64,000 bases of DNA. Source: Steinernema hermaphroditum. Taxonomy: Eukaryota; Nematoda; Chromadorea; Rhabditida; Steinernematidae. The stretch is from contig CM059625.1 in assembly GCA_030435675.1 (NCBI GenBank), forward strand, positions 8,928,001-8,992,000, read 5' to 3'. This document shows, piece after piece, positions 1-16,900 of the stretch (positions within the stretch are counted from its first letter, which is position 1; the number at the start of each line of letters is the position of its first letter). Under the pieces are notes generated by a model. The model was not told the origin of the DNA, made no database searches, and saw only the letters and a list, made by a program, of their open reading frames with translations. The position numbers and the translations under genes were made by a program.

Positions 1-705
1 TCGATGTATTACGCAGAGCAGATCACAGCTAATAGAGAGTGCAGGCGACCTTCCTAAAAGCCTTCTTCGCTCTTTTACTTGTAGTGAATATAAACCTTTG
101 CAACAAAGATGTGCTGTCTATACCCAACAATGTCGGGCTAGCATGGAAGAAATAGTGCTTCAAAAAGTGCAACCATCGCCGTCCTTACGTGACGTTAGGC
201 TCATTTTCCTCACTTTCTGATCTGAACTAAAAAACTAATGAAGAGTGAACGTAAGAGATTTCCTATTTTGTTCAAGTGAGCAGCTGATGTAAACAAGCTT
301 TCTGCTGCGTAGAGTGGACAGAAAGCCGCGCAGGCGATTAGTCTGCGGCTGTTTACGAAAAAATTAAAATGTTTACATCTGTTTACGATTCTGAGTGCTG
401 ACTTTGATACCGTCCACTCTCGTTTGTTTAAGAGGCGTTGACGATGGTCAGTTCTGTTATTGATCGTAAGCGTTTGTGATTCATTAAATACAGCTGCCTT
501 GTGATGATGATTCACCATGTTGTTTCTTGTCATATGTTCAAGAATGTCCAGTGGTTCACAGTCGTTTGAAATGTTGTGTCAAGGGCAGCTTCCTTTTGAC
601 GAATTCGTTTTCCGTTTTACACCTAGCCTCTTCTTCCCGTCACACTATATCGGCCACTTAAAACTGTGATCATTTGTTCACATTCATGGACATAACCTAT
701 TGCAG
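1..705. other. Non-coding or unresolved 5' flank of the ADAM gene
   Basis: No exon could be recognised here. The ADAM gene that follows lacks a signal peptide and most of its prodomain, so its first exons may lie in this stretch or left of the window. A polypyrimidine acceptor ending TTGCAG at 701-705 opens the first exon I can support. Long open frames on the minus strand here have no domain character. Confidence 0.4.
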
Positions 706-3436
706 TGACTTGGGAGCCATGTCCGACATATTTATTAGGAACAGTACTGCATATTCTGCAAACGGTGGACGACTGTTGCAACTTGAAAGAATGAAACGGA
801 ATGTGAATACTCTGCCAGATTATTACACGATCGTCTCTTCTGACAAGACAAAAAGATATGTCGAGCTGGCTTTGTTCGCTGACCACTCTATGGTAGTAAG
901 CTGCTTTGCACAACATGTTAACAGATTGTTCAATTCAGTACGAAAAATACAACAAAGACGAAGAAACGATCCACAAGCGTTTGGAAGACATTGCCCTTTT
1001 TGTAAACAGAGTAAGTTTTAGCATATTTCTATGGACTACATCGCAATCTAGTTTTACGACCCCCTCGGAATAACTATTACTCTGGTATACACCGAAGTGT
1101 GGAAGAATGGCGACCCTTTCCAGGTTTCAACGGATCCAGACCAGACACTGTCGTCATTTTTAGACTACCGTAAAGGACAGATTAAAGGACATCCACACGA
1201 CAACGCGCATTTAATAACGTATGGTGCAGTATCTGCTTCCGAATAAAAGTACTACAAGGTTTTCAGAAACATTAAATTTGCTGGAATTGTTGGCAAGGCT
1301 TACAAAGGAACAATGTGCTCATTCGATTACTCTGGTGGAGTCGATGTGGTATGACCCGATGCTTGTGCCCGTAAGTGACCGCCTTTCCAGGATCATTCAA
1401 CGGATATCCGAGCTGTCGCGGCTACTCTTGCTCATGAGATGGGACATAATTTTGGGATGGAACACGACGTGGACTACGATACGTGCAAATGCCCTCTGGT
1501 TTCTTGCGTGATGGCGCCTGCTCTCAGTCCACAACTTCCAATGTTATGGTCTGACTGCAGCATAACGTATTTGCACAAAAGTTTAAAACGCGGAGTCGAT
1601 TATTGCCTTCGAAACCCACCGAAAACATTCTTCACTGGTTCGACATGTGGAAATGGAGTGGTTGAACCAGGAGAAGACTGCGACTGTGGAGGTATTGGTG
1701 CATCTCTTTGTGGAAACAAGTGCTGTGATCCAAAGACTTGCAAATTGGCAGCTGGAGCCATTTGTGCAACGGGTGACTGTTGTGATCTAAATACATGCAG
1801 GGTAAATAGCAAGCTCTTTGTGCATGTAACAAGATGTATACAATTTCAGCCATTTGCGAAAGCTACTGTATGTCGCCGAGCGACAAATATGTGCGATTTG
1901 GAAGAATTCTGTGATGGTGACAACAATCATTGTCCGGGAGACTTTTACGTCCAGGACGGGCTCCCTTGTCCAGATGAACCTGATGTACCATGATCTATTG
2001 TTTAATAGAGCTATATGTCAACTTTAGGATTTCTGCTACAATGGAAAATGTGGAAGTAGAACAAACCAATGTCGCTATTTATGGGGCGAATCTGCTGCAA
2101 GCCTACACGATGAATGTTATCAACAAAATGTGCGCGGTAGTTTTTACGGAAATTGTGGGTACAATCCTGTCAGTCAAGTTTATCCAGCTTGCAAACAAGA
2201 GTACTACAACATAAATAGCTGAAGTAATTCTACTGTTTAGAGATGCAATCTGTGGTCGTCTGCACTGTCAAAATAGCAAAGAGCGGCCAGAGTTCGGTGA
2301 TCCATCGACAGTTTATTCGGGTTATAGCAAAGTGCTGGGAGTTTCCGGAGACGAAATCGCTTGTCGAGTGGTGCGAACTACGTTCACTGGAGACGAGCCT
2401 GATCCCGGTCTGGTGCCCGATGGGGCTAAGTGCGGCGCTGACAAGGTAATCGCTGGGTTATAATACGGTGACCAGGGATAATTTCTTAGATGTGTGTGGA
2501 GAGCAAATGTGTGAATCGTTCAGCCATCATGGAGAGGGTCCAGAAATGCAAGCCATCCAACTGTAATGGTCTTGGAATTTGCAACAATGTCGGTAATTGT
2601 CATTGTGAGTATGGATACGGTGGGGAGGCCTGTGCTATCCCTGGTTATGGTGGTAGCATCAATAGTGGCCCAGCCAGTGACAAGGAAGCTTTTAACGCGT
2701 TCATGGCTATGTTTTGGCTAGTTCTGGTCGTTTCACTTGCTTTCATAATCGTATCCATTGTTCTGAAGAAAAAGAAGAATATTTGGCTTCCTGGAAAGTA
2801 TGTAGAAAGCTGGCATTGCCTTGGTTAAACTCACACATTTAGAATGTGGAAAGGCCTACGTCGACATCTGAACCTTCAAAGTCTCGTAAGGGTACCCGTT
2901 CGGAAGGCACCACCACCGCCGACGACAAAACGCCAGCGGTTTAATGATCTCAACGCTGCTTGGAATGATCCCCCTGTGGCAAACGTACCTCATGCCAGTG
3001 CCATACCCGGTACATACTGTCCGCCTATGTCGAGTCCCAGCGGTTCTTCTTCGAACACTTCGACGTCTGAAATGCTAGGAAAAATAGCACAATTGACGCA
3101 TGAAAACAAAAGACCGGATAATCCACCTCCCGTTCCACCACACAAAATGGTTTGTGCGCATACAGCTTTAGAATAAGACAGTACTATACAAATGTGGAAC
3201 GTAACGATCCGCATCACCTACTCTTGATGTGAAATATTTAAGCAGTGATCTCATACAGTTAATCTATAATTACCTATGAAATGTAATATTTTCAGTTGTC
3301 CGGAAGAGACGAAAAACCGCCTCTTCCCATGAAACCGCCAGTTGTGAAGAGCGTCGGCCCCAACAGTAGCGATTCAGTTGCCAAAGTCAGCGTTAGGGAG
3401 CTCGCAGCAAAGTTCAGCTCCGCAGCCAATGTGTGA
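706..3436 (+). CDS. adm-2: ADAM metalloprotease-disintegrin, membrane anchored (5' incomplete)
   Basis: Type I membrane metalloprotease of the ADAM/meltrin family, expected to shed or process cell-surface proteins. Spliced exons can be followed: 706-892, 939-1010, 1052-1218, 1267-1348, then from 1391 on. They encode the end of the prodomain, a reprolysin domain (starting RYVELALFADHSM), and the zinc site HEMGHNFGMEHD near 1433-1468, so the catalytic residues are intact. A Cys-rich disintegrin domain follows (CGNGVVEPGEDCDCG, about 1645-1690), then an ADAM Cys-rich region, an EGF-like module (about 2550-2640), and a transmembrane helix at about 2695-2770. The cytoplasmic tail is rich in PPxPP motifs (SH3 ligands) and ends at 3436. 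The intact HExxH argues against UNC-71, which is thought to be inactive, and favours ADM-2. The assignment is inference from domains. The signal peptide and N-terminal prodomain were not found. Confidence 0.88.
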
Positions 3437-4657
3437 TACATGGTGAAAATGTCATTCTTGCCCTATCCCTTTCGTTCCAGAACTTCTCTTATTCCTGCTT
3501 TGTGATTATAAAGATTTTGTATCGACATATAAACAATAGGAACTGTCGATATAAGACTTATACGCCTGTATTGTAAAAATGTTCAGCAATAACGATGAAA
3601 AAATGAGCGATGTTTGGAATAGTGACTATTAATCAAAGGCGACCACATTTCTGTAAAATCAATAGTAGAAGGAAACCTATGAGGTTGAGTCACTGCCGCG
3701 CTCCTATTGAATTTCGAAAGAACGCCTCTCAATAGCCTGCTCATGCGGTGAATGTGCAGCTTCGCGTTGAATTTAACTTCAGTATAGACAGTACTGCTCA
3801 TGAATCTCCCCATCTCCGTTTCGATCTTCTGCTGATGTAATATCTTACGTGCCTCATTTCACTTTATGTTATACAAGAGCCAATAAAAACACATCTTATG
3901 TAAAAGTCGACGGCGATCTGAGCGGGTGTTGTCTGGTTGGCTGAACGGATACATGTACACCTGAATTGGCACAACCTGATCGTGTCAGGACCGTGAATAC
4001 ACCTGTACTTGTCGTACGTCCGTACCGATTTGGGATAACAACATTACGGTACTTTTCCAATAAAGCAAAAAATGAGGCGTTTGGAAAGATGTACCGAATG
4101 TATGACATTTACTGTACTAAGTCGTTCAGAATCCGATCTGTTTTGCCTGAGTGTACTAAGCCGGTATACTGTACTGTACTAAATCCACTAAATTGCAACA
4201 AACCATGCAACACCGGACAACGCCTTTGAGTCGAAGTTATCGTTGCGGAATCACCGCTAACTTTTGCATAAGATTTTCCACGTCGATTTTTTTCCGCTCC
4301 TTGTTTAATTGCGCGGTGTGTGAGCAGCGGTATGCCACAAAAACGACTGTTTGTTAATTCGCACAGGTCTTCACACGATATAATGATGAATATGCTCAGT
4401 AATAAAAACCCGCTCTCATTCAAAGATTGTAATGAATATGAATAGTAAATTTACATAAATTAATCGCTAATTGCATTCGGTCGGGTTTTGCGCGATATTT
4501 TCTGCAACATATTGTGATAGCGTTAACTGTTCTGTATCGCCTAACAGCGAGGGATTGCTTTTACATAATCTGGTTAACTTTATTTCGTTTCAGCTTATCT
4601 GTAAAGGGTAGCAGGTGACGGGTTATAACGTGGTAGGCTTTCTCTTCGCCACCTACC
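3437..4657. other. Intergenic region between ADAM and kinase genes
   Basis: Holds the 3' UTR of the ADAM gene and the upstream region of the kinase gene. An AATAAA-like signal lies near 3880. Short repeats of the word TACTGTACTAA occur around 4110-4190. The open frames here have no recognisable domain and poor exon structure. No RNA gene was seen. Confidence 0.4.
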
Positions 4658-9178
<4,521 letters not shown>

Positions 9179-9491
9179 AAGCGAAGAACTGCTCTAGAAT
9201 CTGCAGAACTGAAATCCTAGTTGGGGCGTACAGCCCTCGTATAAATATTATCGCACAAATTTATTCCTGCGTTCCTCGTTTACATTGTTGTAGCATGGTT
9301 TCTGAAGTGGCCTTCTGTTGTTGTCTTTCAGAGAATCTATGAGACTATTCTTGTACATACCTGCACGGTCGTGATTTACATGATGTTATACGCTACGAGT
9401 AATCTATTGGGTTGGGTATTGAAAATGGCTGATTATTTTATTGATTGCCTATTGGTAAAAAAACATATATTGCGATCAAGATATTCACACA
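9179..9491. other. 3' flank of the kinase gene
   Basis: About 300 bases after the kinase stop codon with no coding signal; probably 3' UTR and spacer. It ends where the copied EGF fragment begins. Confidence 0.4.
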
Positions 9492-9773
9492 GCGAGTGCA
9501 CTCACAGCGACCGTGTACCGCAGTTCCATTATTAAGACATTTAATGTTTTCGCAGTGAAGTCCACCATAGTTAGGAGTGCAGATGCATGTGTCATTTTTC
9601 AGCGGGTTGGTGACACCTCCGTTTTGGCAACCTGTGGGAGGAGCCGGAGTAAGTGGTTTGAACGCGCAAACGCCCACTGCTGTACGTTGAATTGTCGCTC
9701 CCGTAGGATCGTCAGCGTAGACCTAAATAAGCGTCTAAATACATCATACTTGAAATTTTGGTTACCGTTATAT
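9492..9773 (-). pseudogene. Duplicated EGF-exon fragment of the VWA/EGF/lectin gene
   Basis: This 282-base block matches 16361-16642 at a constant offset of 6869, with a single difference that I see, at 9497. It copies the exon coding for the EGF module ending NNGTAVHGRCEC, plus part of the flanking intron. Outside the block similarity stops abruptly on both sides. In this copy the frame runs past the break into unrelated sequence and a stop, and no partner exons are nearby. It is therefore a non-functional fragment lying 1.2 kb beyond the 3' end of its parent gene, in the same orientation. It could be a very recent duplication, gene conversion, or an assembly artefact joining haplotypes. Confidence 0.85.
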
Positions 9774-9937
9774 GTCAGGAAATGTCATAGGTTCGTGCAG
9801 AATGTCTCGAAACTTCTGCAAAATGGAATAACCGTGATGGAATGAACGCAAAATTTCTGCAAATGTTATATGTTCAGACAAGTACCCTTATAACACGGTG
9901 TGTCAGGGCAGACATTTTCGCGTCCGTGGCGAAAGCC

Positions 9938-10660
9938 ACACCGTAGAAATGGATAAACTTTCTCAGCTCGCACCCAATCTGCTCCAGATGGGTCGCAAAA
10001 TGCTCAGCAGTGAATTTCCTATCGATACACCTGTTTTGAATTTTGCAAATTCAACTTCTTCGCGGAGAAATGGGTACTGACATTAAGAGCTGACATTTTT
10101 GGCTGACATTTTTGGCTCCCGCGACGAAGTAAAAGTCGCACGTTGTTTCCGATTAGACAGTTTGAAGAAGCCTTGTAACTTTTGGCCAGCTACACATATT
10201 TCGTCCTTTCTATGCGCAAAATGCTCGGCACACTCTAGTGCACGATTTCCGCCAAAGGTATCCTGATTTGATGCCTTCTTCGCGGAGAAATGTACGATTT
10301 ATGACGATAAACACCTAAAACGCCTATCGCCAAAATGGCACTCCGTAGAAATGCATCTCCTCTCTCAATTCGCGATGGATCTCAGTGAGTCGGGCCACAA
10401 AATGCTCAGCAGAGGATTTGCTATCGATTCACCTGTTGAATTTTGGAAATTCGACTTCTGTGCGGAGAAAAGTACGTTTGTTATCCGGGAAGGGCCAAAA
10501 TCGGCCATTTTTGAGCCAAAATGGCACTCCGTAGAAATGTATCTCCTCTCTCAATTTGCAATGGATCTCAGCGAGTCGGGTCGCAAAATGTTCAGCAGAG
10601 GATTTGCTATCGATTCACCTGTTGAATTTTGGAAATTCGACTTCTGTGCGGAGAAATCTG
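9938..10660. repeat. Degenerate tandem repeat, about 186-base unit
   Basis: Two close copies start at about 10330 and 10516, 186 bases apart. They share ATGGCACTCCGTAGAAATG, then a CTCTCTCAATT segment, GGATTTGCTATCGATTCACC and TTCTGTGCGGAGAAA. A more diverged copy lies at about 9938-10070 and a decayed piece at about 10205-10295. Open frames across the units come from the repeat itself. No gene was recognised in it. Confidence 0.75.
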
Positions 10661-10944
10661 CATTTTGGTGCTCAAAAAGCAAGAAACTGAGAACATTTTT
10701 TGTGGTCCTGCCACGATAGCGCGGACGCTTTTCTGTCTCGGCTTCAATGGCGCTGACACGCCGTGATAAGACTAAAAATTTTGGAAATGTCGTAGGTTCG
10801 ACCGAGTAATAGAAAGGTACCTGATAAGCTGCTTATAAACTATTAAGCTATGTAGACATGTGAGCTATTTAGCTGTGTAGACATTTATTACTGCGATACG
10901 GAAAAGAAATAACGATTTAATTCAAATTGTCATTACAATATTGC

Positions 10945-13900
10945 TTATGCCTCCCCGCAAATAGGCCGCTGTCTGCAAAGAAGAATATGTAAAGTTACTG
11001 ATCAATTGTGTACAACATACCGGCAACTGTTGGACTGGATGAAATTCTGTCCGTAAGTGGCTAGGTCGGTAGCCGAAGAAACGGTTAATGTGCATCGAGG
11101 ACCGGCAACCAACTCGAGGAATGTATCGAATGCCTAAAATCCATTTGTTAATTTGGTAAGACTAAGTACTTCATGGTTTTGAATGCGTACATAACATGAA
11201 TGGGGTCATGTGTTGACAAACACACTGATACACAACGAAAATGGAAGGAATGGTGTCATACGTTCCAAGAACATTCGTAGTTCTTCCTTAAATTTTACTT
11301 TGTATTTGTAAACTGTATCATTTTCTACGTTTTTCACACAATCCAGTGAATGCTTCGCACTAATAAAAAAGTAGTAAAAGATGATACAATTTAAGGAAGA
11401 ACTAGGAAAGTTACCTGCAGCATGAGCAAAAGAATCTACATGGTAAATAGTCTGAATAAAACTGGGCTATTATCAAAAATTCCTGGGGTTTTTTTATCCA
11501 CCAACGCATTCACTGATACGAATATTTAATCTTACCGGAATGTCGTATCCGATAGTGATAATTCCGGCGACTCCAGCTCTCTTTATCATTCTTACGGTTT
11601 CCACGGGATCTCCATTTGTGAACCTGAAAGTGGTTACATGTACTCGATAGCTGTGATTTCTGTTACTTTGAATTCCCGGTGATGTAAACGATCTGATGTC
11701 GGACGCCCTGGCGATTGCCCGCGGCAATGCTGCTCTTGATGTAGTTCAAAGCACTGAAGATATATTATTACATATGGGTATGTAGATATGTTAGTGAGGA
11801 TTATATTTTACTACTACGCAATTGGTAGTCCGCTGAAGACGAAGGGCTTTGTTGAGCATAGACCATCTTCGACACCGCTTGTCTTAGAGCGCCTACCATC
11901 AACCGTACTTACTCGTCGAGTGCTTGTCCAGAAGAGCCATCGTAGACCACTTTGTTGTTTATAAGACTGTTCAGATCACCAGAAGCAGCATCTGCGTAAG
12001 TGAACGACGGATGAGAAACGTTGGAAACGGTAAGAGCGGCAATTTGGGTGTTTCCAGAAGAGATCTGATATGGTGTCATCGTGTTTGTAATCAGCGTTTG
12101 GATCTGTTGGAACGATTTCGTATCAAGTGCACTGCTGGAGTCCACCACGAATACGAAATCGGTCTGAGTTTCAGCAAGATTACATGTTGGTGCGGCAGCT
12201 AAACCACTCAAGTTCTGTTTGTAAACTTTCTTGCAACCTACGAAGGGCGGGGACACGGGTGTCCGAGCAGTGCGTGAGGAAAAGCCGCTCGAAGTGATGC
12301 CCCTTTGAATCTATGCCGAATACCATAATAAAGAATGTCTAGAAGAAAGGCTACGTGACGTTTAGCCCAATAAATATAACCAACCGATTGTGGGCAGTCA
12401 AACGATTTCGTGGAAACGTATTGGTAAGTACATCCCTGGCGCTTCACCAGGGGTGTGGTGAACTCGAGTCCTCTTCTGAATGAAATAATCTGTGCATAAT
12501 AGAGGACTGATCCTGGTTCTCCGAATCCGTCGGCGTGGAACAACATAATGTTTTTCCTGCTGATGCCTTGGAGCGGAGCGAAATGCGCGTTGTCCTGTGT
12601 GGCACCGTTGACCGCATCGTCCACTTGTGTGAAGCCGGCGTAGATTTCAATATTAGATCGACTTCGGATGTTGAGGGCGCATCGGTCGCCAGACGACTGC
12701 ATGTTGATACGGTAAATTCCAGCGGTCATGTTTAATTGTGTGTCTAGTTGATAGACGCCAAGGTAATTGCCTCCACTGGTGATCAAGCTGGGGTTTGACG
12801 GCAGCTGTTGACCATTAGGAGCGTAAAGAGTGACCGAAGGCTGTTGACCGTAAAAATCAACGGTAAATTCTGTTGTTCCAGAGTCGATCTGGAAGAAAAA
12901 TTCCAATGAATCGCATCCTTGATCCATATAACCGCTGTTCAGTGTGGAACTTTTGTAGAGCGAAGGCAAGTAGCTAGGGAGGAAGATGTCCACCATTTCT
13001 CCAGAGGTCATCTCAAATAGATTATATATATGCCGAGAAAGAATATGAAATCGCTTGCCAGAAAAACGTTTCCCCCACTGGCTTGGGCGACTTTGAAGAG
13101 GGCATTCGCTCCTACAGTATCAAATCCTTGGTTGCACGGTGACGCGACATCAGGCAAAATGATGTTAATCTGAAACAAAAAGCTTAAAAAATAGGGACCC
13201 GACACTTTATTGACCTGCGCCTTAGACTTCTGAATGTTTGGTTCGATGTCATAGTAGAGAACGGCATCCTCCGCGCTCGAACGGGTGATCACAAACACAA
13301 CCGAGTTCGGGCTCACAAATTTAGGATGGTTGAGCGTTTCGTTCAAAGCAGTCATGATTGGACGGGGGCATTTGTCTCCTATAATGCAAGAACAATAAGT
13401 GCATCTTTTCTTTTCGAAAGCTACCTGTTTCACATATTTGGTCTTCGGGGCATTCGTTTAAGGGGATGTCCTCCAACGCCTTCAGTAGATCGTCCGAATT
13501 GCTTGAAACGGTGGGCTTGAACCAGTTCGGCTTATCACTCACTAAAGCGGAAATCAATTAATGGATAAGGACAAATACTTACGCGAATCGAAGGGATACA
13601 ATATGTAATTGTTGAACCAGCTGGATGTTGGTCCCGACTCTACGCTGTCAATGATACCCTTCAACTTCTTCCGCAGTCTGATCATGGCGGGTGTATTCTT
13701 AAACGTGGTCTCAAGAACAATTGCGAGCGTTCTATTGTCGTTGTTAAAGTTCGGGGCCGACATCTGATCGCAAAGAGCTGTACGACATACGATAAGCGTT
13801 GGATAGGCATTCGACTCGACTTACGGAACTCGCAGCTTTCACCTGTGTACTCGGCTGGGCACTGGCATTTTCCTTGATTTTGTTCTCCACCATTTAGACA

Positions 13901-16900
13901 AATATGATAGTCGCAGTCGGGGCCGGTGAAGCCTGGCTGGCAAACGCATTTTCCGTCATTGGCCACTCCGCCGTTTTGACAAGTAGCGTCTGAAGAAGAT
14001 CATATTTTCCATGCTATTTTTCGACAGAGAAGTTACGTTTTATTACGCAGACTGCGCTACTCCAACGTTCAAACAGATTTCCGAACTGATCAATCCCTGA
14101 AAACTGCAAACGACACATATTTGTCAGGAGACTAATGAATGCTTACCTTCACGGCATACTTCTCCATGAATTTGTTCTTCGTGTAGTAGTCGGGACAGGC
14201 GAAATCTTGCGAGACGGATTTGTAAGCGCAGGATGCGCGTGCTTGAAATGTGACAGGAGAGATCATCACACCTGACTTGTACCTAAGGTTTGTAAGTTAG
14301 CTTCTTCCTGAGAAGATCGTGACTTACATGAAGCCGTAATTCAAACGTCCACCAACTCCATTTGGATTGAAGTCAGGATTTCCAGCAGTAAGCCCAGTAG
14401 TAGTGGCAATGTACCTGTTCGATTCTAAACGTATTTTTGTTCAATATCAGGAAAACATCGCATTATATTACTTGAGTCGATGTTTGCGTATCGCTCAGCT
14501 TTGTCACTATGAACTCCTTCGGTTGTAAAGCCGTAGTACACTTGGATGTAGCTCTGAACACGAGCTTGCAGACTGCAGTTACCAGAAGACTGCAAGCGCA
14601 CTGTCCAAACACCAGCAGGAAGACGGTCTAAGTATGATTATTTCGTATGTCAATCTGAACACTGCACGCCTACTTTTGATGGGATCGGACGGCATCATCG
14701 CTTGACCATCTATCATGTACAGTCAGTTAGTAAATGTGCATATGCCAAACTCACATTTGTGCTTCTGACACACTGAATAAACTTGCTTGCTGCATTCGGT
14801 GGTAAACCACTTAGGCACATTGTTGGTATCTCGCTTGATGGTCACACAGTCCTTTCCAGAGTTGTTGTCGCTTGGTTCATTAGCAGCCCAATTAGTGTAA
14901 GAATTGCCAGTAAGCTGAAAAAAATATAAACCCTTGCGGTATAAATATGTCAATTTTACGTCTGTCTGGGCAACACCGGCCGGAACATCCCAGGTCCAAA
15001 CGCCATTGATGCGGTTCAATCCAATCCATGATTCGGTCTTGTAGATTCCAACTTCAAAGAACTATGAGAGTCTATTAGCACCTGTACCAACCTTCAATTT
15101 GCTTTTCATCTTCCTGGGAGAAAATGTTCACCAAACTACCACCGAGCTGGTGACAGCTGTCCGAAGCGCTCTTCCAAGAAACGGCATTATAAGGATCATA
15201 CTTGAAGCAGTAACGTCCCTTTGATTCACCCCATCCGTCATCACAAGCTAAACAAGTTTGTCATGAAGGAAAAACGAAAAAGCATACGGATGATATACTC
15301 GGTGACGATGCTCTTGTTGTCGAAAGCAATTGCGTTTTCATACTTGATTGTCTGATGTATGGAATCCAGTCCATTTGGAAGGGTGACAGTGATTTGCGGA
15401 TCGTCACCGTGAGCAGTAATCATTAGTGACTGGGTCCACCCGTCAACAGGGATGTAGAACTCATATCCGTCTGTGCAATCCTCAGCCGCATAGACACCTG
15501 CCAATCCAGAGTTGTGAAGAGCGGGGATAATGTCCAATATCTAAACGCAGGTAAAACACACACCATGATGTTACATGCCTTCTCAGGGGTGTTAGTGTAG
15601 ATGACGTCGCCCGCACTGTAATCAACGAGTTCCGTGAATTTGCCCGCAACTAGACCTGGCCCACTGCTGGTGCAAATTGAATCCTGGCTGATAACCAAAA
15701 AGACCTAAATGAGGATTGGTGATACTGAAAATTCTATGTCTTTTTTACACTTGTTTGCTGCTCAACAGCCGAAGTCAAGGCATCTGCATATGCCATGGAG
15801 ACATTATTAGTATCATCCGAATCGGTGAAAACGAAGACATACGAATTCGGGAGTGATTTTTTGAGAGCTGCACTTATTCCTTCCTCCAAACGAACTGGAC
15901 AACTCTAAACTGGCAGAATATACACAAAGTTACGAGAGATTAAGCTAACCGTTTCTGGAGTTGCTTGTTGTGGAATAATGTCGCTGACTACGTACTTTAC
16001 ACCATCAGCGAAGCCGTTCGGATCAGCAGTCGTTCGTAACTCGGTCACAACTAATTCAGGATTTATCATACATTTTCCTTTCTTTGCTCACCTGTTTGAT
16101 TCACTGTGATAATAGTGAACTGGGTGATGAAATTGGTGGAGGCGCTCTGCAGCTCCCGCAGCAGATTATCCACTTTGTTGGCGATGGCATTCAGAGAGTC
16201 CTTCATGGAAGTACGAGTACTCAAGACGAACGCCAGAGATCGGTGATTGGAGTCAAAGTTAACACCCTCTGCGATTTGATTGCAGGTGACTGAACGATAA
16301 CTGTAGACTGAAGATAAAAAAAAGAAACATACGAAGTTCGCAGAATTTTCCTTCGACACCGCGAGGGCACTCACAGCGACCGTGTACCGCAGTTCCATTA
16401 TTAAGACATTTAATGTTTTCGCAGTGAAGTCCACCATAGTTAGGAGTGCAGATGCATGTGTCATTTTTCAGCGGGTTGGTGACACCTCCGTTTTGGCAAC
16501 CTGTGGGAGGAGCCGGAGTAAGTGGTTTGAACGCGCAAACGCCCACTGCTGTACGTTGAATTGTCGCTCCCGTAGGATCGTCAGCGTAGACCTAAATAAG
16601 CGTCTAAATACATCATACTTGAAATTTTGGTTACCGTTATATACAAGAGTTGGTCGGGCGCTGTACAGGTGTATGGACCGAAGTAGAGCTTGTACATGCA
16701 GCCGTCGCGGTAAACACCTACAAAGACTAGTTCAACAATTCAGCTGAAGATAGTACCTGATGAATAGTACAAGGGAACAGAATTGCCCTCTTCATCTGTG
16801 GTTGTAATTGCAATTTCCGCAAACAGTTTAAACGGATCGATCTTGTCCTCGTCGAAGCCGTTGAAATGAGCAACAATATGATTAGGAAGCTCTAAAAATA

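Noticed and set aside
9513..9845. Identical plus-strand open frames at this locus and at 16382-16747
   Set aside because: They are antisense shadows of the duplicated EGF exon, not a gene family.
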